Shown: in pieces, positions 7,744 through 15,635 of the stretch
How positions within the stretch are numbered: position 1 is the first letter of the stretch
Layout of the letters: each line of letters opens with the position of its first letter
Source of the DNA: Coriobacteriaceae bacterium
GTDB taxonomy: Bacteria > Actinomycetota > Coriobacteriia > Coriobacteriales > Coriobacteriaceae
Direction: 5' to 3'
DNA length: 64,000 nucleotides
NCBI GenBank assembly: GCA_902399975.1
Contig: CABOHA010000005.1
Coordinates: 62,001-126,000 of the forward strand
Notes under the pieces: model-generated
Told to the model about the DNA's origin: nothing
Seen by the model: only the letters and a program-made list of their open reading frames with translations
Databases searched by the model: none
Translations under genes and position numbers: made by a program

Positions 7744-8931
7744 TGAGGAGCGCGTTTTGCAAAAGGCTTTAAGCGCAGCCGTTACGGGGCCAGGCTGGAA
7801 ACGTCGGCGCACATCGTCGAGACGCTCGGGAATATCGATGTGCTGCGGGCAGTGACGTGCGCATTTGCCGCACTTGACGCAATTGCTCACCAGCTTGGGC
7901 TCGTTCGTCCGCACCGCGCTCGCCGTAAAGTATTGAGACAGGCCCGTAAACCAGCTGTGCGCATAGCTCGCGTTGTAGGCGCCAAAGCAGCCGGGAATAT
8001 TGATGCCCTTGGGGCATGGCATGCAGTAGCCGCACCCCGTACAGGGCACGCGATTCGATTTCTCAAACTCTCCCAGCACACGTGCGATGGTATCGAGCTG
8101 CTCTCTCGTCATCGAATTCGGCAGTGCGCGATCCGCCAATGCCACGTTCTCGTCCACCTGCGCGGTATCGGTCATGCCCGAAAGCAGCATCGTGACTTGA
8201 GGATGGTTCCACACCCACGAAAGGCCCCAAGCAGCCGGCGACTTCAGGTACGGATCGCGTACGTCATCGAGCACAGCCCGGACCCGCGGCGACAGCTTGC
8301 CCGCTAAACGCCCGCCCAGCAGCGGCTCCATCACAAACACCGCGAGCCCGCGCTCCGCAGCCGCCATGAGTCCCGCCGTTCCCGCTTGGTAGCGCTCTCC
8401 AGCGTAGTTGTACTGGATCTGGCAAAAATCCCAGTCATACGCGTCAAGCATCGTGAGGAAGTCCGCCGCACTGCCGTGGTACGAAAAACCTATCTGGCGA
8501 ATACGCCCCGCAGCCTTTTGGTGCGCAATCCAGTCCTCGATGCCCAACGCCACCACGCGCTCCCACTGGGCGGGCGAGGTAATGTTGTGCATAAGGTAGT
8601 AGTCGATATGGTCGGTCCGCAAACGGTGCAGTTGCTCGTCAAAAAAGCGGTCGAAATCCTCCGCACATTTGCACGAAGCGTGCGGCAACTTAGTCGCCAG
8701 CAACACCCGGTCACGCAGCCCCAAGCGCTCAAGTGAGGCGCCCACGCACACCTCGTTACCGGGATAAAGATACGCAGTATCCAGATAATTAATCCCCTGT
8801 TCCACCGCACGGGAAATGATGGCATCGGCCGTCTTCGCATCGGGGTGTCCCGGCGCACCGGGAAATCTCATGCAGCCCAGACCCAGAGCAGATATTCGGT
8901 TACCACTTTTGGGGTCAACGCGGTATTGCAC
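7741..8931 (-). CDS. Aldo/keto reductase with C-terminal 2x[4Fe-4S] domain
   Basis: The 396-residue protein has an aldo/keto reductase barrel followed by a ferredoxin-like tail. The AKR tetrad is visible as Asp and Tyr in NYLDTAYLYPG, Lys in LLATKLP and His in YYLMHNIT. Two cluster motifs follow: CTGCGYCMPCPKGINIPGC and CVKCGKCARHCPQHIDIP. This arrangement is typical of iron-sulphur AKRs of anaerobes. GTG 8931 is chosen because AAAGGAGG lies just upstream; longer in-frame forms would include that ribosome site in the coding region. The physiological substrate is unknown. Confidence 0.9.
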   Translation of the reverse strand: MQYRVDPKSGNRISALGLGCMRFPGAPGHPDAKTADAIISRAVEQGINYLDTAYLYPGNEVCVGASLERLGLRDRVLLATKLPHASCKCAEDFDRFFDEQLHRLRTDHIDYYLMHNITSPAQWERVVALGIEDWIAHQKAAGRIRQIGFSYHGSAADFLTMLDAYDWDFCQIQYNYAGERYQAGTAGLMAAAERGLAVFVMEPLLGGRLAGKLSPRVRAVLDDVRDPYLKSPAAWGLSWVWNHPQVTMLLSGMTDTAQVDENVALADRALPNSMTREQLDTIARVLGEFEKSNRVPCTGCGYCMPCPKGINIPGCFGAYNASYAHSWFTGLSQYFTASAVRTNEPKLVSNCVKCGKCARHCPQHIDIPERLDDVRRRFQPGPVTAALKAFCKTRSS

Positions 8932-9094
8932 GGCCCCTCCTTTCGCCATCAGCGCCCCGGCAAGACGAAACACAATGGTCACGCGACCGAAACATCGTGG
9001 AATCGCAATCGAGAACGTATCGTAACGCAGCAGAAATCGAGCCGTCACGACACCGCTTTAACATCAGCAAAAAGCCCGATGAAAGGAGCCACCC

Positions 9095-9865
9095 ATGCCC
9101 ACGCTCGACCTTTGGAATCTCGCATCCCAGCTCAAAAGCACCGATTATCGCTGGGTAGACCTCACCCACACGCTCTCGTGCGACACTCCGCACTGGTTCG
9201 GCTTTAAGCCCTTTGAGTCCACCAAACTCTTCGACTACCTGCCCGACACGCCCGAAGACATGCTCGCGCCCATGCGCTGCTTCCAGTATTCGGTTGCTTC
9301 GCAGTACGGCACGCATGTCGACGCACCGCGCCACTTCCATGTTGACGGCCGTTCCCTTGGAGAGATTGAACCCATCGAGTTTATGCATCCGCTCTGTGTG
9401 ATCGACAAACACGAGGAGTGCGCCACAAATCCCGACTACGTCCTGACCGTCGAGGACCTCAAAGCATGGGAGGATGAGCACGGTCGCATTCCCAAAGACG
9501 CTTTCGTCGCCTTCCGCTCCGACTGGTCCAAGCTCACCGACCTCGAAAACAAGGACGAGGACGGCCAGCCCCACTACCCCGGCTGGGACCTCGACGCCAT
9601 CAAATGGCTTGTAGAAGAGCGCAACATCGGCGCCATCGGCCACGAGCCGGCTGGCACCGACCCGGCGAGCGTGACCACGCGTGAGGACGCCTACCCCTAC
9701 CCCGGCGAGCAGTACATCCTCTCGGTCGACCGCTATCAGATCGAGGTCATGGACCATCTAGACGAGCTTCCCGCCACGGGCGCCGTCATCTTCTGCACCT
9801 TCCCCAAGGTGCGTGATGGCGTCGGATATCCCGCACGTGTCTTTGCGGTCTGCCCCGCGTCATAA
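9095..9865 (+). CDS. Cyclase family protein (kynurenine formamidase-like metal hydrolase)
   Basis: This 256-residue enzyme carries the metal-binding signature YGTHVDAPRHFHVDG (about residues 71-85), equivalent to the HGTHxDxPxH motif of cyclase/formamidase-like hydrolases. There is also DLTHTLSCDTPHW near the N terminus and a later IGHEPAGTDPAS segment. Family members hydrolyse amides or lactones using zinc or manganese. Kynurenine formamidase activity cannot be asserted because no tryptophan-catabolism genes are nearby. AAAGGAG precedes ATG 9095, and a terminator follows at 9940-9966. Confidence 0.85.
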   Translation: MPTLDLWNLASQLKSTDYRWVDLTHTLSCDTPHWFGFKPFESTKLFDYLPDTPEDMLAPMRCFQYSVASQYGTHVDAPRHFHVDGRSLGEIEPIEFMHPLCVIDKHEECATNPDYVLTVEDLKAWEDEHGRIPKDAFVAFRSDWSKLTDLENKDEDGQPHYPGWDLDAIKWLVEERNIGAIGHEPAGTDPASVTTREDAYPYPGEQYILSVDRYQIEVMDHLDELPATGAVIFCTFPKVRDGVGYPARVFAVCPAS

Positions 9866-9939
9866 GTTCCCATGCGTTTGTTCTTCTAAATACGGCCATC
9901 CGGTGCACGCGACATGGCCCGGCGGCATACAATCCATCA

Positions 9940-9966
9940 GGCGCCCCATACGCGGGCGCCTTTTTA
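9940..9966 (+). terminator. Rho-independent terminator
   Basis: The stem GGCGCCC/GGGCGCC is followed by TTTTTAT. It ends the cyclase-family transcript. The next gene starts only 17 bases later, so that gene may be transcribed by read-through or from a promoter inside this gap. Confidence 0.85.
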
Positions 9967-9982
9967 TGGGGAGATGATTCAC

Positions 9983-10897
9983 ATGCAGATCAACAAGGTC
10001 GCCTTCATCGGCAAGGGCGGCGTGGGCCTGCTCTACGGCAGCATGATCGCCCAAGCGCTCGGCAACGACGCCGTCGAATACGTTATGGACGACGCGCGCT
10101 TTGAGCGCCACGCGGGTGATGCGCTCACCGTCAACGGCAAGCCCTGCGCGCTCAAGTCCGTCCGCGCGAGCGAGGCGACACCCGCCGATCTGGTCATCCT
10201 CACGGTCAAGACAACCGGACTCGACCAGGCGCTCAAGACTATGGAACACATCGTGGGCCCCAAAACGCTCATCGCCTCGCTGTGCAACGGCATCACCAGC
10301 GAGCAGAAGATTGCCGAGCGCTTTGGCTGGGAGCACACCGTCCTCGGAATCTGCCAAGGCATGGACGCTGTGTTTCTCAACGGCGCGCTCACCTTTACCA
10401 ATGCGGGCGAGATCCGCTTTGGTGCGGCCGCCGGCACCGACCCCGCGACCGTCACCGCTATCGACGGGCTCTACACGCGCTGCGGCATCGCCCACACCGT
10501 CGAGGACGACATCGCCCACCGCATGTGGGCAAAACTCATGCTCAACGACGGCATCAACCAGACCTGCATGGCCTACGGAGGCACGTACGGAAGCGCCACG
10601 GAACAGGGCTCCGAGCAGCGTCGTTGCTTTGTCTCCGCCATGCGCGAGACGCTTGCGGTCGCCAACGCCGAGGGTATCGAGCTCACCGAGGCAGACCTAA
10701 CGCAGATGGTGCATCTCATCGAGGGGCTCGACCCCGCCGGCATGCCCTCGATGGCGCAGGACCGCGTCGCGCAGCGCAAAACAGAGGTCGAGGAGTTCGC
10801 GGGCACCGTCCGCCGCCTCGCGGCCAAGCACGATATCCAGGCGCCGCAGAACGAATGGCTCTATCGGCGCATCCGTGATATCGAGGCAAGCTGGTAA
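9983..10897 (+). CDS. Ketopantoate reductase (PanE/ApbA) family protein
   Basis: The 304-residue NADPH-binding protein has the two-domain ApbA/PanE layout. The N-terminal Rossmann motif is GKGGVGLLYG, unusual in having Lys where GAGAIG is common. The conserved Lys lies in LTVKTTGLDQA, and the helical C-terminal domain contains KLMLNDGINQTCMAY (part). Ketopantoate reductase makes pantoate for coenzyme A, but many paralogues in gut anaerobes act on other 2-keto acids, and no panBC genes are here. ATG 9983 has GGGGAG nine bases upstream. An upstream ATG at 9974 has poor spacing. Confidence 0.82.
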   Translation: MQINKVAFIGKGGVGLLYGSMIAQALGNDAVEYVMDDARFERHAGDALTVNGKPCALKSVRASEATPADLVILTVKTTGLDQALKTMEHIVGPKTLIASLCNGITSEQKIAERFGWEHTVLGICQGMDAVFLNGALTFTNAGEIRFGAAAGTDPATVTAIDGLYTRCGIAHTVEDDIAHRMWAKLMLNDGINQTCMAYGGTYGSATEQGSEQRRCFVSAMRETLAVANAEGIELTEADLTQMVHLIEGLDPAGMPSMAQDRVAQRKTEVEEFAGTVRRLAAKHDIQAPQNEWLYRRIRDIEASW

Positions 10898-10930
10898 CGC
10901 CGCCGCACCGCATCCAACAGTCTCAATATC

Positions 10931-10973
10931 AAAAACCGCCGCAAAGGGCACTCCCCTTGCGGCGGCTTCCTTC
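10931..10973. terminator. Terminator between convergent genes
   Basis: The stem CCGCCGCAA/TTGCGGCGG has a short loop, an A-run on the left and CTTCCTTCTT on the right. It can stop the reductase transcript and the small convergent gene. Confidence 0.75.
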
Positions 10974-11005
10974 TTCATCTATGGGCAAAACCAGCTTCAC
11001 AACGG

Positions 11006-11212
11006 CTAGCGCCGCACCTGCGGCGTCTCGTCCTCGTCATCGCGGCAAAGGGTCACGCCCGCACTTCCCAGCAGCGCTGATGCGATGAGCGCGCCGACCA
11101 CAATAGGAGCAGCCCCGCACGAGCCCTGCATGCCTGCGACAAACGCAGCTGTAGGGCCAAGACAGCCAAGTACCAATGCGACGGCGGCAATGGCAATATC
11201 TCGAGCATTCAC
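11006..11212 (-). CDS. Small membrane protein, unknown
   Basis: This short gene encodes 68 residues: two hydrophobic helices (about residues 5-27 and 35-56) joined by a GMQGSCGAAP turn, then a charged tail RDDEDETPQVRR. Nothing identifies a function. It starts at GTG 11212 with GGAGG about ten bases upstream, which is longer than usual. Support comes from the clear membrane pattern, the tail and the flanking terminators. It could still be spurious. Confidence 0.5.
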   Translation of the reverse strand: MNARDIAIAAVALVLGCLGPTAAFVAGMQGSCGAAPIVVGALIASALLGSAGVTLCRDDEDETPQVRR

Positions 11213-11321
11213 AAGATCACTTCCTCCAAGAGAAAGACCCTATTTCTCATGAACTAGTGTGCCCCGCATCCATACGCCCAGCGTACCGCCACGGTAAGGG
11301 CTCTGTTAACTCAAGCGCACA

Positions 11322-11374
11322 TAAAGAAAGGGCGGCTTTACGTTGCCTAAAAGCTCAGTAAAGACGCCCGCCCA
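11322..11374 (-). terminator. Terminator of the secreted-protein gene
   Basis: On the minus strand, GGGCGG...CTTTAC/GTAAAG...CCGCCC pairs across a loop and is followed by TTTCTTTATG. It is placed just after the stop at 11402. Confidence 0.6.
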
Positions 11375-11401
11375 TCATGTGCGTATTTTGCTTATGGCAG
11401 A

Positions 11402-12178
11402 TTACCAACCGGTGTAGTAGTCGGTGGTTCCGGCAGCGCAGCCGGAGTCATAGACCTTGCAATCACCCTTGGAGCCCGTAAAGGTCGAGCCCTGGGCCAT
11501 ATCGCCCGCGGCAACAACGTAATAGCCGTCGGAATCGCGCCAGAAGCCCTCAGAATCCTGCGTCCATTCGCCCGTGCGGTGGTGATACAACACGTTGCTG
11601 CTGTAATAAGTCTCGCGGCGGCCGTTATAGTTATTGACGCCGCTCGAGCGCGTCAGACCCGAGCCGTTCGCGTAATACGCAGCAGACGTGTAAGACGAGC
11701 CGGAGCCGGCGTTGTAATACGAAGCCTGGGCGGCCTCGGCAGCCTCCGCCTCGGCGGCAGCGGCCTCGAGCGCTTCGCGCTTGGCATTCTCAAGCACAGT
11801 GCGCAGCTCATCGAGCTCGGTCGACTTCGCGTCGACCTCCCCCATCGTCAAAAGGCTGCCCGCACCATCGATACAACCCTGCAGCACAGCGCGCTCGTCA
11901 TCGGTGGCATAGTCACCATACATGTTTAGGATAATCTGAGCGCGTATCTCAAGGGAATCGCGCTTGGCCTCCATCGAGGCGTTCCACTCCTGCATGGAAC
12001 CATAACCATCGCCGCGATAATCAACGGGCTGTACCAGCGTCGTCTCGGACGGCGTAGATCCAACCGTATCGGACAGTGTTGCGGCGTGGGCATCAGTTGC
12101 ACCGGCGCCCGCCAAAAGTGCCACGGTCAGAGCGGCGGAAAGGGCAGCGGCTTTCGGTTTTCGTGAATCGATCCTCAT
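11402..12178 (-). CDS. Secreted coiled-coil protein with a Tyr/Gly-rich C-terminal domain
   Basis: The 258-residue precursor has a signal peptide (residues 1-32, ALTVALLAGAGATDAHA). A helical region rich in Glu/Ala follows (about 60-150, ending AAAAEAEAAEAAQA), then a Tyr/Ser/Gly linker and a C-terminal domain. The domain has a WTQDSEGFWRDSDGYYVVA pattern and two Cys in GDCKVYDSGC. The layout resembles cell-wall-associated proteins of Coriobacteriia whose last domain may bind or cut peptidoglycan, but no catalytic motif is certain. ATG 12178 is chosen because the signal peptide starts there and GGAGG precedes it. The function is unknown. Confidence 0.75.
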   Translation of the reverse strand: MRIDSRKPKAAALSAALTVALLAGAGATDAHAATLSDTVGSTPSETTLVQPVDYRGDGYGSMQEWNASMEAKRDSLEIRAQIILNMYGDYATDDERAVLQGCIDGAGSLLTMGEVDAKSTELDELRTVLENAKREALEAAAAEAEAAEAAQASYYNAGSGSSYTSAAYYANGSGLTRSSGVNNYNGRRETYYSSNVLYHHRTGEWTQDSEGFWRDSDGYYVVAAGDMAQGSTFTGSKGDCKVYDSGCAAGTTDYYTGW

Positions 12179-12490
12179 GTAGCTGGAAACCTCCGTAGTG
12201 CGTTTTTGCTGCGTTTGAGCTGCGTGTGATTCGATCGCGCTGCATAGTACCTCGAGCAAATCGCGACCTGCGGTTTTACTCAAAAGGCGCACGTCAATTG
12301 CGTAAAACTCACATCCTCTCAACAGGAGTTTTCCACAACTCGAATGCATAAAGCATGCCAAAAACCCTGTAATAGCGCCCTTCCTATGCAAAAAAGGCGC
12401 CTGCGCAACCATTGCTTGCGCAGGCGCCTTGAGCAGGCATTTTATGCAGTTATACCTATCGAGTCGCAAGGGGTCCTTGCACAAGTCGCC
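12179..12490. other. Intergenic region between secreted protein and MetY
   Basis: About 310 bases without a gene. The right part holds the metY terminator (12390-12430). The left part is the upstream region of the secreted-protein gene; I see no clear promoter boxes or other structures in it. Confidence 0.6.
12390..12430 (-). terminator. Strong terminator of the metY gene
   Basis: On the minus strand the 14-bp stem GGCGCCTGCGCAAG/TTGCGCAGGCGCC is followed by TTTTTT. Confidence 0.9.
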
Positions 12491-13801
12491 TTACTCGTCC
12501 AGCGCGGCGAAGGCCTGCTTCAGATCCCAAATGATGTCCTCGGCGTTCTCGGTACCGATGGAAAGACGGATCGTGGAGGGCGTGATGTTCTGCTCGGCGA
12601 GCTCCTCGGCAGAGAGCTGGGAGTGCGTGGTGGTAGCCGGGTGCACGACGAGCGACTTGACGTCGGCCACGTTGGCGAGCAGCGAGAACACCTGCAAATG
12701 ATCGATGAACTTCCAAGCTGCCTCCTGGCCACCCTTAATCTCAAAGGTGAAGATCGAAGCGCCACCGTTGGGGAAGTACTTCTGATAGAGCTCGTGATCG
12801 GGGTGCTCAGACAGGCTCGGGTGGTTCACCTTGGCGACGTGGCTGTCACCAGCCAGGAACTCAACGACCTTCTTGGTGTTCTCGACATGGCGGTCGACGC
12901 GCAGCGACAGAGTCTCGGTGCCCTGGAGCAGGACCCAGGCGTTGAACGGGCTGATGCAGGCACCCTCGTCACGCAGCAAGATGGCGCGGACATAGGTCGC
13001 GAAGGCGGCGGGACCGGCAGCCTCGGCAAACGAAACACCGTGGTAGGAGGGGTTGGGCTCAGCGATCTGGGCGTACTTGCCGCTCGCCTTCCAATCGAAG
13101 TTACCACCATCGACGATCACGCCGCCCAGCGAGGTGCCGTGGCCGCCGATGAACTTGGTTGCGGAGTGGACAACGATGTTGGCGCCATGCTCCAGCGGAC
13201 GGAACAGATACGGGGTGCCGAAAGTGTTGTCGACGACAACCGGCAAACCATGCTTCTTGGCAACCTCGGAGATAGCGTCGATGTTGGGAATGTCGGAATT
13301 GGGGTTGCCGAGCGTCTCGAGGTAGATGACCGTAGTGTTGTCCTTGATGGCGCCCTCGACCTCGTCCAGGTTATGGGCATCGACAAACGTGGTCTCGACG
13401 CCAAACTGGGAGAGCGTATGCTCCAGCAGGTTGTAGGAGCCACCGTAGATGGTCTTCTGGGCAACCACATGGTCACCGGCCTGGGCAAGTGCCTCCAGGG
13501 CATAGGTGATGGCGGCGGCGCCAGAGGCGACGGCGAGGCCAGCAACGCCACCCTCGAGCGCGGCGATACGGTCCTCAAAGACGCCCTGGGTGGAGTTGGT
13601 CAGACGACCGTAGATGTTACCGGCGTCGGCAAGACCAAAGCGGTCGGCGGCGTGCTGGGAGTTGCGGAACACATAGCTCGTGGTCTGGTAGATAGGCACG
13701 GCGCGGGAGTCGGATGCGGGGTCGGCGCTCTCCTGGCCAACATGAAGCTGCAGGGTATCGAAACCAAAGGTGTGCTCGGGGTTGTTGATGAACTGGCTCA
13801 T
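12491..13801 (-). CDS. metY: O-acetylhomoserine sulfhydrylase / cysteine synthase-like PLP enzyme
   Basis: This 436-residue Cys/Met-metabolism PLP enzyme has MetY-type length and motifs: FDTLQLHVGQESAD at the N terminus, VPIYQTTSYVF, IYGRLTNSTQGVFEDRIAALEGG (part), and the PLP lysine in SATKFIGGHGT (about residue 215). It condenses O-acetylhomoserine with sulfide to homocysteine, and some family members use O-acetylserine. AAGGAGATCATC precedes its ATG. It is transcribed with an approximately 175-base leader carrying a 17-codon peptide with Cys codons. A LysR regulator is divergent. Both suggest control by sulphur amino-acid supply. Confidence 0.93.
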   Translation of the reverse strand: MSQFINNPEHTFGFDTLQLHVGQESADPASDSRAVPIYQTTSYVFRNSQHAADRFGLADAGNIYGRLTNSTQGVFEDRIAALEGGVAGLAVASGAAAITYALEALAQAGDHVVAQKTIYGGSYNLLEHTLSQFGVETTFVDAHNLDEVEGAIKDNTTVIYLETLGNPNSDIPNIDAISEVAKKHGLPVVVDNTFGTPYLFRPLEHGANIVVHSATKFIGGHGTSLGGVIVDGGNFDWKASGKYAQIAEPNPSYHGVSFAEAAGPAAFATYVRAILLRDEGACISPFNAWVLLQGTETLSLRVDRHVENTKKVVEFLAGDSHVAKVNHPSLSEHPDHELYQKYFPNGGASIFTFEIKGGQEAAWKFIDHLQVFSLLANVADVKSLVVHPATTTHSQLSAEELAEQNITPSTIRLSIGTENAEDIIWDLKQAFAALDE

Positions 13802-13862
13802 GATGATCTCCTTGATCGAACGAAAGTAAATAAAAAGAGAGAAGTAAGTCGCTGTCTCCTGA

Positions 13863-13916
13863 TCACGCCGACGGGCGCAAACAGGAGCCCGGCATTCGTC
13901 TTGGTAAGCAATTCAT
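13863..13916 (-). CDS. Putative leader peptide with Cys codons upstream of metY
   Basis: This short reading frame encodes MNCLPRRMPGSCLRPSA, then TGA. The ATG is seven bases after a strong AAAGGAGG. Cys codons are at positions 3 and 12 and Met at 8. It lies in the metY leader RNA, about 60 bases after the predicted start point and 61 bases before the metY start. The bases around it can form mutually exclusive stems (see findings). No homologue is known to me. It is supported by the ribosome site, the position and the residue choice only. Confidence 0.55.
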   Translation of the reverse strand: MNCLPRRMPGSCLRPSA

Positions 13917-13984
13917 ATGCGGGCCTCCTTTCGCATCCCGGTTCTGTGGTCGGCTTAATTACCTACCGCCTTTGTGTGTTTTGA

Positions 13985-14013
13985 ATAGTACGAGCATCGT
14001 CTCCCTCGGTCAA
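13985..14013 (-). promoter_or_regulatory. metY: Predicted metY promoter
   Basis: On the minus strand, TTGACC (14008-14013) and TACTAT (13985-13990) are separated by 17 bases. Transcription would start near 13978, giving a leader of about 175 bases before metY. Confidence 0.65.
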
Positions 14014-14048
14014 TCACTTAAAAGCGCTAACCTGTTATCGGTTTTTTA

Positions 14049-14058
14049 GATAGCTATC
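14049..14058. promoter_or_regulatory. Palindrome in the metY-lysR intergenic region
   Basis: GATAGCTATC is a perfect palindrome just upstream of the LysR gene ribosome site and upstream of the divergent metY promoter. It is a candidate autoregulatory site for the LysR protein; LysR sites are loosely defined, so this is tentative. Confidence 0.35.
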
Positions 14059-14074
14059 GAAAGGACGGGCGCCG

Positions 14075-14977
14075 ATGACCCTCCAGCAGCTTCGCTTTCT
14101 TATCGCCGTGGCAGAATCCGGCTCAATTAACGCCGCAGCGCAGCGCCTCTATACCGCACAGTCCAATATCTCCAACGCCGTCAAAAGCCTCGAGCAGGAG
14201 CTCCATCTGGAGATCTTTACGCGCTCCAGCCGCGGCGTCACGCTCACCAACGACGGTACCGAGCTTTTAGGCTATGCGCGCCAGGTCGTGGAGCAGGCAG
14301 ATATGCTCGAGGCGCGCTACGAGGACGGCGGCACCCCGCAAGCCCGCCTCGCCATTTCCGCCCAGCACTACGCCTTTTCGGTCGAGGCCTTTGTCAACGT
14401 AGTCGAGCGCTGCCGCGACAGCAAGTTCGAGTTCATCATGCGCGAGACCACCACATCGCAGATCATCGACGACGTGCGCGCGTTTCGCAGCGACATCGGC
14501 ATCCTCTATCTGGACGACTTTAATACCCGTGTCTTGCAGAAGGCCTTCGCCGATGCCCGCGCAAGCTTCCATCCCCTCTTCGACGCGACGGTCCACGTCT
14601 TCGTCAGCGAACGCCATCCGCTCGCACGCCGCCCTCAACTGTCCCTTGCCGACCTCACGCCCTATACGCGCTACAGCTTTGAGCAGGGAACCTCAAACTC
14701 CTTCTATTACGCCGAGGAACCCTTTAGCTATATCCCTTGCGACCGCAACATACGAATCTCGGACCGCGGAACACTTACTAACTTACTTATCACGTCGAAC
14801 GGTTACACCCTGTCGACCGGTGTCCTCTCCAATGAAATGCAATGGGGTATGGCATCGATCCCGTTAGCAGACGCCCCAACGATGCACGTAGGCTATATCA
14901 TGCACGACGAGCGCAAGCCCTCTCCCCTCTTGCAGCAATACCTCGACGAGCTCAACCGCATCATCCGTGCCAACTAA
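14075..14977 (+). CDS. LysR family transcriptional regulator
   Basis: The 300-residue regulator has the N-terminal winged helix QLRFLIAVAESGSINAAAQRL (part) with TAQSNISNAVKSLEQELHLEIFTR (part), then a linker helix and a periplasmic-binding-like effector domain (about residues 90-295). It is divergent from metY across about 270 bases, the usual layout for a LysR protein and its target. It may sense a sulphur metabolite as CysB/MetR proteins do, but the effector domain does not let me say so. AAAGGA precedes ATG 14075. Confidence 0.92.
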   Translation: MTLQQLRFLIAVAESGSINAAAQRLYTAQSNISNAVKSLEQELHLEIFTRSSRGVTLTNDGTELLGYARQVVEQADMLEARYEDGGTPQARLAISAQHYAFSVEAFVNVVERCRDSKFEFIMRETTTSQIIDDVRAFRSDIGILYLDDFNTRVLQKAFADARASFHPLFDATVHVFVSERHPLARRPQLSLADLTPYTRYSFEQGTSNSFYYAEEPFSYIPCDRNIRISDRGTLTNLLITSNGYTLSTGVLSNEMQWGMASIPLADAPTMHVGYIMHDERKPSPLLQQYLDELNRIIRAN

Positions 14978-15076
14978 CTGTCGGAAGACGGGGTAGAAAT
15001 CGTAGATTGCTAGCCCCCGGCGGGCATGGCGCTACAATGGTCACTCACACGAAACGTACCCAACGAAAGGAAGCCC

Positions 15077-15562
15077 GTGAAGGTCATCATCTATACCGAC
15101 GGCTCGGCCCGATCAAATCCGGGACGCGGCGGCTACGGCGCCGTGCTCAAATACACCAACCCCGCCGGCAAGACCTTCACCTCCGAGCTTTCGCGCGGCT
15201 ACGCCAAGACCACCAACAACCGCATGGAACTCATGGCGGTCATCGTGGCGCTCGAGGCGCTCAACCGCCCTTGCGAGGTCGAAGTCCATTCCGATTCGCA
15301 GTATGTCGTCAACGCCTTTAACAAGCACTGGATCGACGGCTGGAAAAAGCGCGGATGGAAAACCGCCAACAAGCAACCCGTCAAGAACCGCGACCTGTGG
15401 GAGCGCCTACTCACCGCCAAAAGCAAGCACAAGGTTGAGTTCATCTGGGTTAAGGGTCACGCTGGTCACGAGCTCAACGAGCGCTGTGATGAGCTCGCCA
15501 CCACGGCGGCCGACGGCAGCAACCTCGATATCGACACCGGCTTTAACGAGAGCGACCTGTAA
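15077..15562 (+). CDS. rnhA: Ribonuclease HI
   Basis: This 161-residue nuclease removes RNA from RNA-DNA hybrids. Catalytic acids are visible: Asp in [13 protein letters not shown], Glu in [10 protein letters not shown], Asp in [12 protein letters not shown], and the last Asp in NERCDELAT. The basic handle region [16 protein letters not shown] is present, so this is the standard bacterial type. It starts at GTG 15077 behind GAAAGGAAG. Length is as expected for the family. Confidence 0.95.
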   Translation: MKVIIYTDGSARSNPGRGGYGAVLKYTNPAGKTFTSELSRGYAKTTNNRMELMAVIVALEALNRPCEVEVHSDSQYVVNAFNKHWIDGWKKRGWKTANKQPVKNRDLWERLLTAKSKHKVEFIWVKGHAGHELNERCDELATTAADGSNLDIDTGFNESDL

Positions 15563-15635
15563 TAGCGTTTTCGCGCAGCTTTATATCCCCACGCGCTACA
15601 CTCATCCTGTAGACCAAACAACGCAAGGGAGACGT

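Noticed and set aside
13802-13920. SAM (S-box) or T-box riboswitch upstream of metY
   Set aside because: I could not find the S-box core or a T-box sequence; the leader instead shows a short frame with alternative stems.
14842-15321. 159-codon plus-strand frame across the lysR-rnhA junction
   Set aside because: Out of frame with both genes, Arg/His-rich, no ribosome site.
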